From: Rathayibacter sp. VKM Ac-2754
GTDB lineage: Bacteria > Actinomycetota > Actinomycetes > Actinomycetales > Microbacteriaceae
Assembly (NCBI RefSeq): GCF_009807095.1
Contig: NZ_WUCC01000003.1
Coordinates: forward strand, 248,001 to 312,000
DNA: 64,000 nucleotides
Reading direction: 5' to 3'
In this document: piece after piece, positions 48,944 through 57,467 of the stretch
How the letters are laid out: every line of letters begins with the position of its first letter
How positions within the stretch are numbered: the stretch's first letter is position 1
The notes under the pieces: model-generated
What the model saw: only the letters and a program-made list of their open reading frames with translations
Databases searched by the model: none
What the model was told of the DNA's origin: nothing
Translations under genes and position numbers: made by a program

Positions 48944-49728
48944 GCGAGCTGCGATTCGAGGCCGTGACCGTGCGCTTCGGCCACGGGCGATCGGCGATGA
49001 CCGCCGTCGACTCCGTCGATCTGACGGTGCGCCCTGGCACGACCCACGGGCTCGTCGGCGAGTCGGGCTCGGGCAAGTCGACCGTCGCGCGGGTGGCGGT
49101 GGGGCTGTCGCCGATCCACTCGGGGCGGATACTCCTGGACGGGGTCGACATCACGAGTCGGGCGCCCGATGCCCGGGCCGCGCGCCGGCGGGTGCAGATG
49201 GTGTTCCAGGATCCGCTCTCGGCGCTCGATCCGCGGATGAGTGTGGGTTCCTCGATCGCCGAGGGGCTGCTCGCGACCGGCCGGCGGCACTCGAGTGCGG
49301 AGCGGGCCTCGCGGGTGCGCGAGCTGCTCGAGCTGGTGCACATCGACCCCGCCCGCACCGACGACCGGCCGACCGCGTTCTCGGGCGGTCAGCGCCAGCG
49401 GATCACGATCGCCCGCGCCCTGGCCGCGGAGCCGGAGGTGCTGATCGCCGACGAGATCACCTCGGCCCTCGACGTCTCGGTGCAGGGCGTCGTGCTGAAC
49501 CTGCTGCGCGAGCTGCAGGAGCGCCTCGAGCTGACGATGCTCTTCATCTCGCACAATCTCGCCGTCGTCCGCTACGTCAGCGACGAGGTCACCGTGATGC
49601 GCGGCGGCCGGGTCGTCGAGCACGGGTCGACGGACGCGGTGCTCACCGATCCCGGCGACCCCTACACCCGTGAACTGCTGCGCGCCGTGCCCGTGATGGG
49701 CCGGCCGCTCGATCTGGAGGACGCATGA
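48940..49728 (+). CDS. ABC transporter ATP-binding protein (DppF-like)
   Basis: A 262-residue ATPase starting at GTG 48940 (VSELRFEAVTVRFGHG). Walker A is GESGSGKST, signature AFSGGQRQRITIARAL, Walker B VLIADEITSALD, and ISHNLA is the switch region. It pairs with the ATPase half of the preceding fusion protein to energise import. It overlaps both neighbours by 4 bp. Confidence 0.9.
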   Translation: MSELRFEAVTVRFGHGRSAMTAVDSVDLTVRPGTTHGLVGESGSGKSTVARVAVGLSPIHSGRILLDGVDITSRAPDARAARRRVQMVFQDPLSALDPRMSVGSSIAEGLLATGRRHSSAERASRVRELLELVHIDPARTDDRPTAFSGGQRQRITIARALAAEPEVLIADEITSALDVSVQGVVLNLLRELQERLELTMLFISHNLAVVRYVSDEVTVMRGGRVVEHGSTDAVLTDPGDPYTRELLRAVPVMGRPLDLEDA

Positions 49729-51176
49729 CGCTCCTGCGCCGCGCCCGGCTCTCCGGCGCCACCGAACCACTCGACCTGCTGCTGGAGGGCGGGAGGATCG
49801 CCGCGATCGGCGCCTCCGGGACGCTGACCGGCGCCGACCCGCTGGACCTCGACGGGCGGTTCGTGCTGCCCGGATTCTGGGACGCCCACGTGCACTTCAC
49901 CCAGTGGGTGATCAAGCGGCAGCGGGTCGACCTGGCACCGGCCGACAGCGCCGCGGCCGCCGTCGCGATCATGCGCGAGGCGCTGGCCGTCCGGACCGAC
50001 GAGGTGCTCGTCGGCTACGGGTTCCGCGACGGACTCTGGCCCGACGCTCCGACCCTCGCGGCTCTCGACGCGATCGCTCCCGACCGCCCCGTCGTCCTCA
50101 TCAGCGGCGATCTGCACTGCGGCTGGCTGAACACCGCCGCGGGCCGCCGGCTGGGCGTGCCGGTGCCCGAGGACGGGATGCTCCGCGAGACGGAGTGGAT
50201 CGAGATGCTCGACCGGCTCGACGCCGTCGGCCGACCGCCGGTGAGCGCCTACCGCGAGGCCGCCGATGCCGCCGCCGCACGCGGAGTCGTCGGGATCGTC
50301 GAGTTCGAGAACACCGACAACCTCGTCGACTGGCCCGCGCGCGTCTCGGCCGGAGTCACGGCGCTGCGGGTCGAGGCCGCGGTCTGGCCCGATCGGCTCG
50401 ACGCGGCGATCGCCGAGGGCCTGCGGACGGGCGACGCGCTCGACTCCGCCGGGCTCGTGCGGATGGGCCGGCTCAAGATCGTCGTCGACGGCTCGCTGAA
50501 CACGCGGACCGCCTACTGCTGGGACCCGTACCCCGGAGTCGCGGCCGAGAATCCGCACCCCTGCGGCGTGCTGAGCGTCGCGCCCGAGGACGTGGAGGAG
50601 CTGCTGGTGCGCGCCCGCGACGCCGGGATCTCGCCCGCCGTGCACGCCATCGGCGACCGGGCGAACACCGCCGTGCTCGACGTCTTCGAGCGCCTGGGGA
50701 TCGCCGGCACGATCGAGCACGCGCAGCTCGTGGCGCGCGAGGACTTCGAGCGCTTCGGCCGCCTCGGGCTCGTCGCGAGCGTGCAGCCCGAGCATGCGAT
50801 GGACGACCGCGACGTCGCCGACCGCTACTGGCCGGGCCGCACCGACCGCTCCTTCGCCTTCGGCTCGCTGCACGCGGCCGGGGCGACGCTCGCGCTCGGC
50901 TCCGACGCACCGGTCGCTCCGCTCGACCCCTGGATCTCGATGTCGGCCGCCGTCAGCCGGCGCCGCGACGGCCGCGAGGCCTGGCACCCCGCCGAGCGGC
51001 TGCCGTTCGACGTCGCCCTCGCGGCGAGCACCCGCGGAGTCACGGTGGGCGTCGGAGCCGCAGCGGATCTCGTCGTCCTCGACGCGGATCCGTCGACCTC
51101 CTCGTCGGAGGAGCTGCGCGGCACCCCGGTCGCCGCGACGCTCCTCGGCGGCCGCCTCACCCACTCGACCCTCTGA
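49725..51176 (+). CDS. YtcJ-type amidohydrolase
   Basis: A 483-residue amidohydrolase-superfamily enzyme of the YtcJ/N-substituted-formamide-deformylase branch (Amidohydro_3). The metal motif is FWDAHVHFTQW; later ligands lie in ISPAVHAIGDRAN (His), GTIEHAQLV (His) and LALGSDAPVAPLDP (Asp). It would hydrolyse a C-N bond outside the peptide type. The position, just after the transporter, suggests it acts on the imported compound or on the product of ring opening. Coupled by ATGA to the ATPase gene. Confidence 0.87.
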   Translation: MTLLRRARLSGATEPLDLLLEGGRIAAIGASGTLTGADPLDLDGRFVLPGFWDAHVHFTQWVIKRQRVDLAPADSAAAAVAIMREALAVRTDEVLVGYGFRDGLWPDAPTLAALDAIAPDRPVVLISGDLHCGWLNTAAGRRLGVPVPEDGMLRETEWIEMLDRLDAVGRPPVSAYREAADAAAARGVVGIVEFENTDNLVDWPARVSAGVTALRVEAAVWPDRLDAAIAEGLRTGDALDSAGLVRMGRLKIVVDGSLNTRTAYCWDPYPGVAAENPHPCGVLSVAPEDVEELLVRARDAGISPAVHAIGDRANTAVLDVFERLGIAGTIEHAQLVAREDFERFGRLGLVASVQPEHAMDDRDVADRYWPGRTDRSFAFGSLHAAGATLALGSDAPVAPLDPWISMSAAVSRRRDGREAWHPAERLPFDVALAASTRGVTVGVGAAADLVVLDADPSTSSSEELRGTPVAATLLGGRLTHSTL

Positions 51177-51187
51177 AGGACCGTCCG

Positions 51188-52045
51188 TTGCCCCTCATCA
51201 CCACGCCCGCGGGCGTCGACGTCTTCTACGAGACCACCGGCGACCCCTCCGGACGCCCGCTCGTCCTCCTGCACGGAGGCGGCGCGCAGCTCATCGGCTG
51301 GGACGAGCGCTTCTGCGAGCTGCTCGTCGCGCACGGCTTCTTCGTCGTCCGCACCGACAACCGCGACGTCGGCCTGAGCCAGGCCACCGGCGGCCCGGCC
51401 GACACCGCGGCCGACTACGACCTCGCCGACATGGCGCTCGACGTGGTCGCGGTGCTCGATCACCTCGGCATCGAGCGGGCGCACCTCGCGGGCATGTCGA
51501 TGGGCGGCTACCTCGCCCAGCTCGTCGCCATCGGGCACCCCTCGCGAGTCGCCTCGCTCGGGCTGATGTCGACGTCGCTGTCGTCGGCCCCCGAGTTCCT
51601 GGTCGGCGAGCACACGGGCGAACCGGTGACGGAGGTGCCTCCCGCGCTCGACCGCGACGCCTACGTCGAGATGTTCGTCGGCGGGCAGCGGCACTACCAG
51701 TCGCCCGGCTTCCCCTTCGACGCCGCGGCGAGCGCCGAGCTCGGCGGCCGCTACTACGACCGCGCCTACACGCCGACGGGGCTCGTGCGCCAGTGGAACG
51801 CGCTGCTCCGCGGACCGCTCGAGCGGCGCGAAGACATGGCGCGGGTCACCGTGCCGACGGTCGTGATCCACGGACGCGGCGACCAGAGCCTGCACTGGAG
51901 CGCCGCGCTCGAGACGGCGCGGGTGATGCCGCACGCCGAGCTCCACCTCTACGAGGAGATGGGGCACGACATCCCCGTGGAGCTGTGGCCGGAGTTCGCG
52001 ATGGCGCTGGAGCGCACGGCGAGGAAGGCTGACGCCCATGCGTGA
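51188..52045 (+). CDS. Alpha/beta-fold hydrolase
   Basis: A 285-residue hydrolase. The start is TTG 51188 (LPLITTPAGVDVFYETTG): GAAGGA lies 7 nt upstream and no ATG/GTG precedes the conserved fold. The oxyanion-hole HGGGAQ, nucleophile elbow AGMSMGGYLAQ (Ser), acid near VVIHGRGDQ and His in EMGHDIP are present. Substrate unknown. Its 3' end overlaps the start of the PaiB gene by 8 bp. Confidence 0.85.
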   Translation: MPLITTPAGVDVFYETTGDPSGRPLVLLHGGGAQLIGWDERFCELLVAHGFFVVRTDNRDVGLSQATGGPADTAADYDLADMALDVVAVLDHLGIERAHLAGMSMGGYLAQLVAIGHPSRVASLGLMSTSLSSAPEFLVGEHTGEPVTEVPPALDRDAYVEMFVGGQRHYQSPGFPFDAAASAELGGRYYDRAYTPTGLVRQWNALLRGPLERREDMARVTVPTVVIHGRGDQSLHWSAALETARVMPHAELHLYEEMGHDIPVELWPEFAMALERTARKADAHA

Positions 52046-52673
52046 GAACCCGGACTACGCCATGACCGATCCCGCCGAGGTGCGCGCGCTCATCCGCGAG
52101 CACCCCTGGGCGACGATGGTGAGCGCGACCGAGGCGGGGGTCGTCGTCTCGCACTACCCGTTCCTGCTCGAGGAGGCTCCTCCGGGCTCGGGCACCGACG
52201 AGCTCGTCCTCGTCAGCCACGTCGGCCGCCCCGACGAGCGCGCGCACCGCCTCGGCGAGTCCGAGATCGCGATCGTCTTCCAGGGCCCGCACGGCTACGT
52301 CTCGCCGAGCTGGTACGGAGTCGCGCAGGCCGTCCCGACCTGGAACTTCGCCGCCGTGCACGCCTACGGGGTGCCCGAGATCCTGTCGGACGCCGAGAAC
52401 CTCGCCGTGCTCGAGCGGCTGGTCGACCACTTCGAGGACGCCATGCCCGACCCGTTCCGCCTCCGCATCACGCCCGAGAACGCGGCCTACGCCGAGCGGA
52501 TAGTGCACGGCACCGTCGGCTTCCGCCTCCGCGTCAAGCGCCTGGAGGCCAAGGAGAAGATGAGCCAGGACAAGCCCGACGAGGTGGTCGAGCGGATCAC
52601 CACCGCGCTCGAGGCCCCCGGCCCCTACCGCCACCCGGCGCTGGCCGAGCGGATCCGGCGGGCCCGCCCGTGA
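52038..52673 (+). CDS. PaiB-family FMN-binding protein
   Basis: A 211-residue protein of the PaiB/FMN-binding split-barrel family. It has EHPWATMVSATEAGVVVSHYPFLLE, LVSHVGRPDERAH, VFQGPHGYVSPSWYG and VPTWNFAAVHAYG, the standard PaiB blocks. Members are annotated as negative transcriptional regulators, but most are probably flavin/haem-binding enzymes or sensors. It overlaps both neighbours. Confidence 0.87.
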   Translation: MRENPDYAMTDPAEVRALIREHPWATMVSATEAGVVVSHYPFLLEEAPPGSGTDELVLVSHVGRPDERAHRLGESEIAIVFQGPHGYVSPSWYGVAQAVPTWNFAAVHAYGVPEILSDAENLAVLERLVDHFEDAMPDPFRLRITPENAAYAERIVHGTVGFRLRVKRLEAKEKMSQDKPDEVVERITTALEAPGPYRHPALAERIRRARP

Positions 52674-53857
52674 CCTTCTCGGGCGCCGGCGCCGAGCTGC
52701 TCGACGACCTCGTCCGCCTGCGTCGCCGCCTGCACGCCGACCCCGAGCTCGGACTCCATCTGCCGCGCACGCAGGCGGCAGTGCTCGAGGCGCTCGCGCC
52801 GCTCGGGCTCGAGATCACGACCGGGCGGGGGCTCTCGTCGATCACCGCGGTGCTGCGCGGGCGGCCGGGACCGGTGGTGCTCCTCCGCGCCGACATGGAC
52901 GCGCTGCCCGTCACCGAGGCGACCGGGCTGCCCTTCGCGTCGACGAACGGGGCGATGCACGCCTGCGGCCACGACCTGCACCTGGCGGGCCTCGTCGGAG
53001 CGGCGCGCCTGCTCGCCGCCCGCCGCGACGAGCTGCCGGGCACGGTCGTCTTCATGCTGCAGCCCGGCGAGGAGGGCTTCGCGGGCGGGCGGCTCATGCT
53101 CGAGGAGGGGGTCCTCGAGGCCGCGGGCGAGCCCCCGGTCGCCTCCTTCGCGATGCACGTCGACTGCTCCACCGACCGCGGGCTGTTCGTCTCGCGCTCC
53201 GGCCCGATGATGGCCAGCGCCAGCGGCCTGCGGATCACCGTGACCGGTACGGGCGGGCACGCGGCGTTCCCGCACCTCGCCGTCGATCCGATCCCCGCCG
53301 CCGCCGCGGTCGTGCTCGCCCTGCAGACCTTCGTGGCGCGCCGGGTTCCCGCGACCGACCCCGCCGTCGTCTCCGTCGTCAGCATCGTCAGCGACTCGAC
53401 CGCGCCCAACGTGCTGGCGACCCGGGTCGAGCTGCTGGTCAACATCCGCACCCTCTCGCGAGAGACGTTCGCGCTGGTCCGCTCGGCGCTCGGCGAGCTG
53501 GTGGCCTCGATCGGGGAGGCGCACGGCTGCGCGGTCGACACCGACTTCATCGACTCCTACCCCGTGACGCACAACGACCCCGCCGAGACGGAGGAGGTGC
53601 TGCGTGCGCTCGAGGCGCGTCACGGCGCGGACCGGGTGCGCCGCCTCCCCGCGCCGTCGATGGCCTCGGAGGACTTCGCCTACGTGCTCGAGGAGGTGCC
53701 GGGCACACTGCTCTTCCTCGGCACACGGCCCGCCGGCGTCCACGCCACCGGAGCGCCCTCGATGCACTCCGAGACCGCGGTCTTCGACGACTCGCTGCTC
53801 GACCTGCACGCCGAGACCCTCGCCGACCTGGCGTGGGACCGGCTGGTGCGCGGATGA
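52670..53857 (+). CDS. M20-family amidohydrolase (hippurate/IAA-amino acid hydrolase type)
   Basis: A 395-residue metallopeptidase-fold amidohydrolase starting at GTG 52670. Typical features are RRRLHADPELGL, VVLLRADMDALPVTEATGLPFAS, the metal ligands HACGHDLHLAGLVG and FMLQPGEEGFAGG (catalytic Glu), and a late SEDFAYVLEEVPG. Relatives split N-acyl or carbamoyl amino acids. In this operon it could cleave the ring-opened N-carbamoyl or N-acyl product. Coupled by GTGA and ATGA to its neighbours. Confidence 0.88.
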   Translation: MTFSGAGAELLDDLVRLRRRLHADPELGLHLPRTQAAVLEALAPLGLEITTGRGLSSITAVLRGRPGPVVLLRADMDALPVTEATGLPFASTNGAMHACGHDLHLAGLVGAARLLAARRDELPGTVVFMLQPGEEGFAGGRLMLEEGVLEAAGEPPVASFAMHVDCSTDRGLFVSRSGPMMASASGLRITVTGTGGHAAFPHLAVDPIPAAAAVVLALQTFVARRVPATDPAVVSVVSIVSDSTAPNVLATRVELLVNIRTLSRETFALVRSALGELVASIGEAHGCAVDTDFIDSYPVTHNDPAETEEVLRALEARHGADRVRRLPAPSMASEDFAYVLEEVPGTLLFLGTRPAGVHATGAPSMHSETAVFDDSLLDLHAETLADLAWDRLVRG

Positions 53858-54465
53858 GGCGGCTCACGGCCGCCGACGTCCGCGCCTCACTGGGCGATCC
53901 CGAGCCGCCGACGAGCGCCAAGATCCTCGACCGGCTCGACCGCAGCAGCCGCGTGTTCCTCGCGCACTCGCCGTTCTTGTGCCTCGCGACCAGCGACTCC
54001 GCCGGGAACTGCGACTGCTCGCCGCGCGGCGACCACCCCGGCTTCGTCCGCGCGCTCGACGACCGGACCCTCGCGATCCCCGACCGCCTCGGCAACCGGC
54101 TCGCCGACTCCTTCTCGAACATCCTCGACAACGGCCACGTCGGCCTCGTCTGCTTCGTGCCGGGGATGAGCGAGACGCTGCGGATCAACGGCACCGCGTA
54201 CGTCACGGACGACCTCCCGCTCCGGCGCATGCTCGAGCAGGACCACGTGGTGCCGGAGCTCGCGACCGTCGTCGAGATCGACCAGGTGTACCTGCACTGC
54301 GGGCGGGCGCTGCTCCGCTCGCGACTGTGGGACCCGGAGATGCAGGACCTCGCCGACGAAGTGCCGAGCGCCGGGACGATGTGGGCGGAGGCATCGGGGT
54401 ACGGCGCCGAGGTCGCACGCGAGATCGACGCGGCGTCGGTCGACGGCTACCGGACGCTGTACTGA
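53854..54465 (+). CDS. PPOX-type FMN flavoprotein (MSMEG_1061-like)
   Basis: A 203-residue flavin-binding split-barrel protein starting at ATG 53854. The motifs SPFLCLATSDSAGNCDCSPRGDHPGFV, LGNRLADSFSNILDNGHVGLVCFVPGMSETLRINGTA and YLHCGRALLRSRLW match the actinobacterial MSMEG_1061 family. It may be a flavin- or F420-dependent oxidoreductase; the reaction is unknown. It overlaps the M20 gene as ATGA and is followed closely by the reductase gene. Confidence 0.82.
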   Translation: MRRLTAADVRASLGDPEPPTSAKILDRLDRSSRVFLAHSPFLCLATSDSAGNCDCSPRGDHPGFVRALDDRTLAIPDRLGNRLADSFSNILDNGHVGLVCFVPGMSETLRINGTAYVTDDLPLRRMLEQDHVVPELATVVEIDQVYLHCGRALLRSRLWDPEMQDLADEVPSAGTMWAEASGYGAEVAREIDAASVDGYRTLY

Positions 54466-54467
54466 TC

Positions 54468-55385
54468 GTGCCCGATCGTCTGAGGCTCGTGGTGACCCGG
54501 ATCACTCCCGAGGCCGATGGCATCGTGAGCGTCGAGCTCGCCGATCCTTCCGGCGCTCCGCTGCCGCCGTGGGAGCCGGGCGCGCACCTCGACGTGCAGC
54601 TGATCACGCGGCAGCAGCGGCAGTACTCGCTGCTCGACTCGGATCCACGGACGTACCGCATCGCCGTGCTGCGCGAGGAGCGCTCGCGCGGCGCCTCGAT
54701 GTACGTGCACGAGTTCCTCCGGGTCGGCAGCATCGTGCGCGTGCTGCCGCCGCGGAACCTCTTCCCTCAGCCGGCGGCCGACGAGCACCTCCTGCTCGCC
54801 GCGGGCATCGGCATCACCGCGCTCCTGCCGATGGCGCAGCGCCTCCACCGCGACGGGGCGGAGTGGGCGCTGCACTACGCCGTCCGCGGCGACTCGGCGG
54901 TGCCGTTCCGCTCGGAGCTCGCGGCACTCGGAGCCAGAGTGTCGCTGCACCCCCCGGCGCGACGGCTCGACATCCCCGCGCTGCTCGCCGATCCGCGCCC
55001 CGGCGTCGCGGTGTCGGCGTGCGGCCCGGCGCGCTTCCTCGATGCGGTGACGGCCGCGATGGCGGCGTGGCCACCCGGCAGTCTGCACCTCGAGCGCTTC
55101 GAGCCGAAGCCCGTCGCGGCCCGACCGGACGCGCCGTTCACCGTGCACTGCGCGCGCTCCGACCTCGACGTCGAGGTGCCCGCCGACCGCACGATGCTGC
55201 AGGCGCTCGCGGCCCGCGACCTGCCCGTCACCGGCTCCTGCCTCCGCGGCGTCTGCGGCTCGTGCGCGGTGCGGGTGCTCAGCGGCGAGGTCGAGCACCG
55301 CGACTCGCTGACCACTCCGGAGTCGACGGTGCTGTACCCGTGCGTGTCGCGGGCGGCGGGGGCGCGCCTGGTGGTCGACCTCTGA
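54468..55385 (+). CDS. PDR/VanB-type ferredoxin-NAD(P)H reductase (2Fe-2S)
   Basis: A 305-residue electron-transfer flavoprotein starting at GTG 54468. It has the flavin domain (GAHLDVQLITRQQRQYSL), NAD domain (LLLAAGIGITALLPMAQRL … SACGPARFLDAV) and a C-terminal plant-type 2Fe-2S domain (GSCLRGVCGSCAVRV … YPCVS). The order FMN-NAD-2Fe2S is that of phthalate dioxygenase reductase and VanB. Its usual partner, a Rieske oxygenase, is not in the operon. It is the last gene of the run; the next gene is on the opposite strand. Confidence 0.88.
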   Translation: MPDRLRLVVTRITPEADGIVSVELADPSGAPLPPWEPGAHLDVQLITRQQRQYSLLDSDPRTYRIAVLREERSRGASMYVHEFLRVGSIVRVLPPRNLFPQPAADEHLLLAAGIGITALLPMAQRLHRDGAEWALHYAVRGDSAVPFRSELAALGARVSLHPPARRLDIPALLADPRPGVAVSACGPARFLDAVTAAMAAWPPGSLHLERFEPKPVAARPDAPFTVHCARSDLDVEVPADRTMLQALAARDLPVTGSCLRGVCGSCAVRVLSGEVEHRDSLTTPESTVLYPCVSRAAGARLVVDL

Positions 55386-55398
55386 GGCGCCGCCCCCT

Positions 55399-55896
55399 CT
55401 ACTCCCCGTGCGGGAACACCAGCAGCGTCGACGTCGCGACCACGCGGTCCTGCGCGTCGAGGAGGCGCGCCTCCGCGAAGGCGACGCGGCGGCCGGGCTT
55501 CACCACGGCGCCGATCGCGCGGAGCTCGCCGCCGCCCGCGTGCACGCCGCGCAGGTAGCTGACAGTGAGGTCGAGCGAGGTGTAGCCGACTCCCGCGGGC
55601 AGCGTCGACTGCACGGCGCAGCCCGCCGCCGAGTCGAGGGCAGTGCAGGCGAAGCCGCCGTGCACGCGCCCGATCGGGTTGTAGTGCGACTCGTCGGGCG
55701 CGCAGGCGAACTCGACCAGCCCCTGCTCGACCCGCTCGAGGCGCATGTTCATCAGCGCGACGATCGGCGGAGGCGGGATGCTGCCGTCGAGCATCGCCCG
55801 CAGGTACTCCAGCCCGCTCATCGTCTGCGCGGCGGCGGCCCCGACGAAGGGGTCCTGCCACGAGACCGTCCGGGTCCGCTGCGTGTCGTCGGTCAT
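55399..55896 (-). CDS. PaaI-type hotdog thioesterase
   Basis: A 165-residue single-hotdog protein starting at ATG 55896. The core NPIGRVHGGFACTALDSAAGCAVQSTLP has the HGG..TALD motif of PaaI/4HBT thioesterases, followed by SLDLTVSYLRGV and GRRVAFAEARLLD. It would hydrolyse an acyl-CoA (possibly aromatic). GAGGGAGC lies upstream of the start. It converges with the operon end (13 bp from the reductase stop) and is divergent from an alpha/beta hydrolase. Confidence 0.85.
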   Translation of the reverse strand: MTDDTQRTRTVSWQDPFVGAAAAQTMSGLEYLRAMLDGSIPPPPIVALMNMRLERVEQGLVEFACAPDESHYNPIGRVHGGFACTALDSAAGCAVQSTLPAGVGYTSLDLTVSYLRGVHAGGGELRAIGAVVKPGRRVAFAEARLLDAQDRVVATSTLLVFPHGE

Positions 55897-55987
55897 CTCG
55901 GCTCCCTCGCCGTCGCGATCGCCCCCGGATCTCGGAAGGGCTGCTGGCATTCTCACGGAGAGTCCCGCGATGCGCCTCGTGCTCCGC

Positions 55988-56073
55988 GGATCGATCCATC
56001 GGAGCAGGCCCGTGCGACCGAGCAGGACGGGTCGTTCTCGACGGATCGATCCGGGCGGCCGCCGGATCGATCC
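55988..56073. promoter_or_regulatory. Three GGATCGATCC palindromes in a divergent promoter region
   Basis: Perfect 10-bp palindromes lie at 55988-55997, 56043-56052 and 56064-56073. The last two are in a 21-bp near-repeat (cggatcgatccgggc…). They lie between the divergent thioesterase and alpha/beta hydrolase genes and look like a multi-site operator, or a small repeat expansion. Confidence 0.4.
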
Positions 56074-56118
56074 GGGCTGCCGCTTGTCGCGCGCCCGCAC
56101 CCGGGCGAGAGTGGGTGC

Positions 56119-56994
56119 ATGACCGACGAGGGAACAGGCCGCCTGCTCGCGGTGAACGGAGTGGACCTCTGGGTCCGCGAGTTCGGGTCGCCCGACCACC
56201 CCGGGGTCGTCCTGGTGCCCGGCGCCTCGTCCCCTTCGGACTGGTGGGACGTCGAGCTCTGCGAGGCGATCGCCGCCGGCGGCTACCGCGTGCTGCGCTA
56301 CGACCTCCGCGACACCGGCCAGTCGACGACGCGCCCGCCCGGCGAGGCCGACTACACCGGCGACGACCTGGTCGACGATCTGGCCGGAGTGATCACCGAG
56401 GCGGGTCTCTCGCCCGCGCACGTGATCGGCCTCTCCCTCGGCGGCGGACTCGCGCAGCAGCTCGCGATCGCGCGGCCGGAGCTGGTAAGTTCGCTGACGC
56501 TGCTCTCGACGAGTCCCGGCGGGCCCGGCTCCGAGGGGCTGCCCCAGATGTCGCCGGCGCTGGCCGCGTCGTTCGCCGTGGAGGAATCGCCCGTCGACTG
56601 GACCGATCGCGACGCCGTCCTCCGGCGGACTCTCGCCGAGGAGGCGCTGTTCGGCGGCTCGATCCCCGTCGACGAGGCGCGGGTGCGGCGGATCAGCGAC
56701 AGCGCCTTCGACCGCTCGATCGATCTCTCGGCCGGATCGAACCACTGGGCGATCCCGTCCGCGAGCGGCACCCGCGAGCAGCTGGCGACGATCACGGCGT
56801 CCACACTCGTCGTGCACGGCACCGAGGATCCGCTGTTCCCCCTGGGGCACGGCGAGGCGCTGGCCCGCGAGATCCCGGGCGCGCACCTGCTCCCCGTCCC
56901 CGGTCTCGGCCACCAGTTCCCGCCTCCCGAGACCTGGCCGCTGCTCGTCCCCGCGCTCCTCGAGCATCTCGGAGCGGCGGACGGCGCGAGCTGA
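56119..56994 (+). CDS. Alpha/beta-fold hydrolase
   Basis: A 291-residue hydrolase starting at ATG 56119. It has VVLVPGASSPSDWW, the nucleophile elbow HVIGLSLGGGLAQQ (Ser) and, near the C-terminus, LVVHGTEDPLFP (Asp) and GLGHQFP (His). Overall it resembles the RdmC/esterase branch. Substrate unknown. It converges with a MarR gene, the two stop codons adjoining. Confidence 0.85.
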   Translation: MTDEGTGRLLAVNGVDLWVREFGSPDHPGVVLVPGASSPSDWWDVELCEAIAAGGYRVLRYDLRDTGQSTTRPPGEADYTGDDLVDDLAGVITEAGLSPAHVIGLSLGGGLAQQLAIARPELVSSLTLLSTSPGGPGSEGLPQMSPALAASFAVEESPVDWTDRDAVLRRTLAEEALFGGSIPVDEARVRRISDSAFDRSIDLSAGSNHWAIPSASGTREQLATITASTLVVHGTEDPLFPLGHGEALAREIPGAHLLPVPGLGHQFPPPETWPLLVPALLEHLGAADGAS

Positions 56995-57444
56995 TCAGAC
57001 GGGCGCGATCCGCTCGATGACCGCCGTCAGGCGCGCCTGCAGCTCGAGCAGCTCGTCGAGGTCGACCCCGAGCGCGGCGACGACCTGCGGAGGCACCTCC
57101 TCGGCACGGGCGCGCAGCTCGCGCCCCGCGGGCGTCAGGCGGACGGCGAGCAGCCGCTCGTCGCGGGGGTCGCGCGCGCGGGTCGCGAGGCCGGCCGCCT
57201 CCAGCCGCTTGATCAGCGGCGAGAGCGTCGCGGGCTCGAGGCGCAGCACTTCGGCGATGTCCGAGAGCGAGCGAGGCTCCCGCTCCCAGAGCGCGAGCAT
57301 CACGAGGTACTGCGGGTGCGTCAGGCCGAGCGGCTCGAGGATCGGCTTGTAGGCGCCGATGACCGTGCGCGAGGCGACGGCCAGGGCGAAGCAGAGCTGG
57401 CGGTCGAGCGCGAGCGGATCCAGGCTCTCCGAGGTCATCGTCAC
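56995..57444 (-). CDS. MarR-family regulator
   Basis: A 149-residue winged-helix regulator. The core is LTHPQYLVMLALWEREPRSLSDIAEVLRLEPATLSPLIKRLEAAGLATRARDPRDERLLAVRLTPAGREL. Start at GTG 57444, or ATG 57438 two codons later. No conserved OhrR Cys is obvious except one in RQLCFALAVASRTV (Cys near 18), the position of the reactive Cys in OhrR-type regulators; that makes an organic-hydroperoxide sensor possible. A perfect palindrome lies 6-19 bp upstream. Confidence 0.87.
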   Translation of the reverse strand: MTMTSESLDPLALDRQLCFALAVASRTVIGAYKPILEPLGLTHPQYLVMLALWEREPRSLSDIAEVLRLEPATLSPLIKRLEAAGLATRARDPRDERLLAVRLTPAGRELRARAEEVPPQVVAALGVDLDELLELQARLTAVIERIAPV

Positions 57445-57449
57445 GATTG

Positions 57450-57463
57450 CTTAGTATACTAAG
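57450..57463. promoter_or_regulatory. Perfect 14-bp palindrome, MarR operator
   Basis: CTTAGTATACTAAG (57450-57463) lies between the divergent marR and zinc-ribbon genes. TATACT within it could be the -10 of one of them. The AT-rich palindrome stands out sharply in the GC-rich background. Confidence 0.7.
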
Positions 57464-57467
57464 GATT

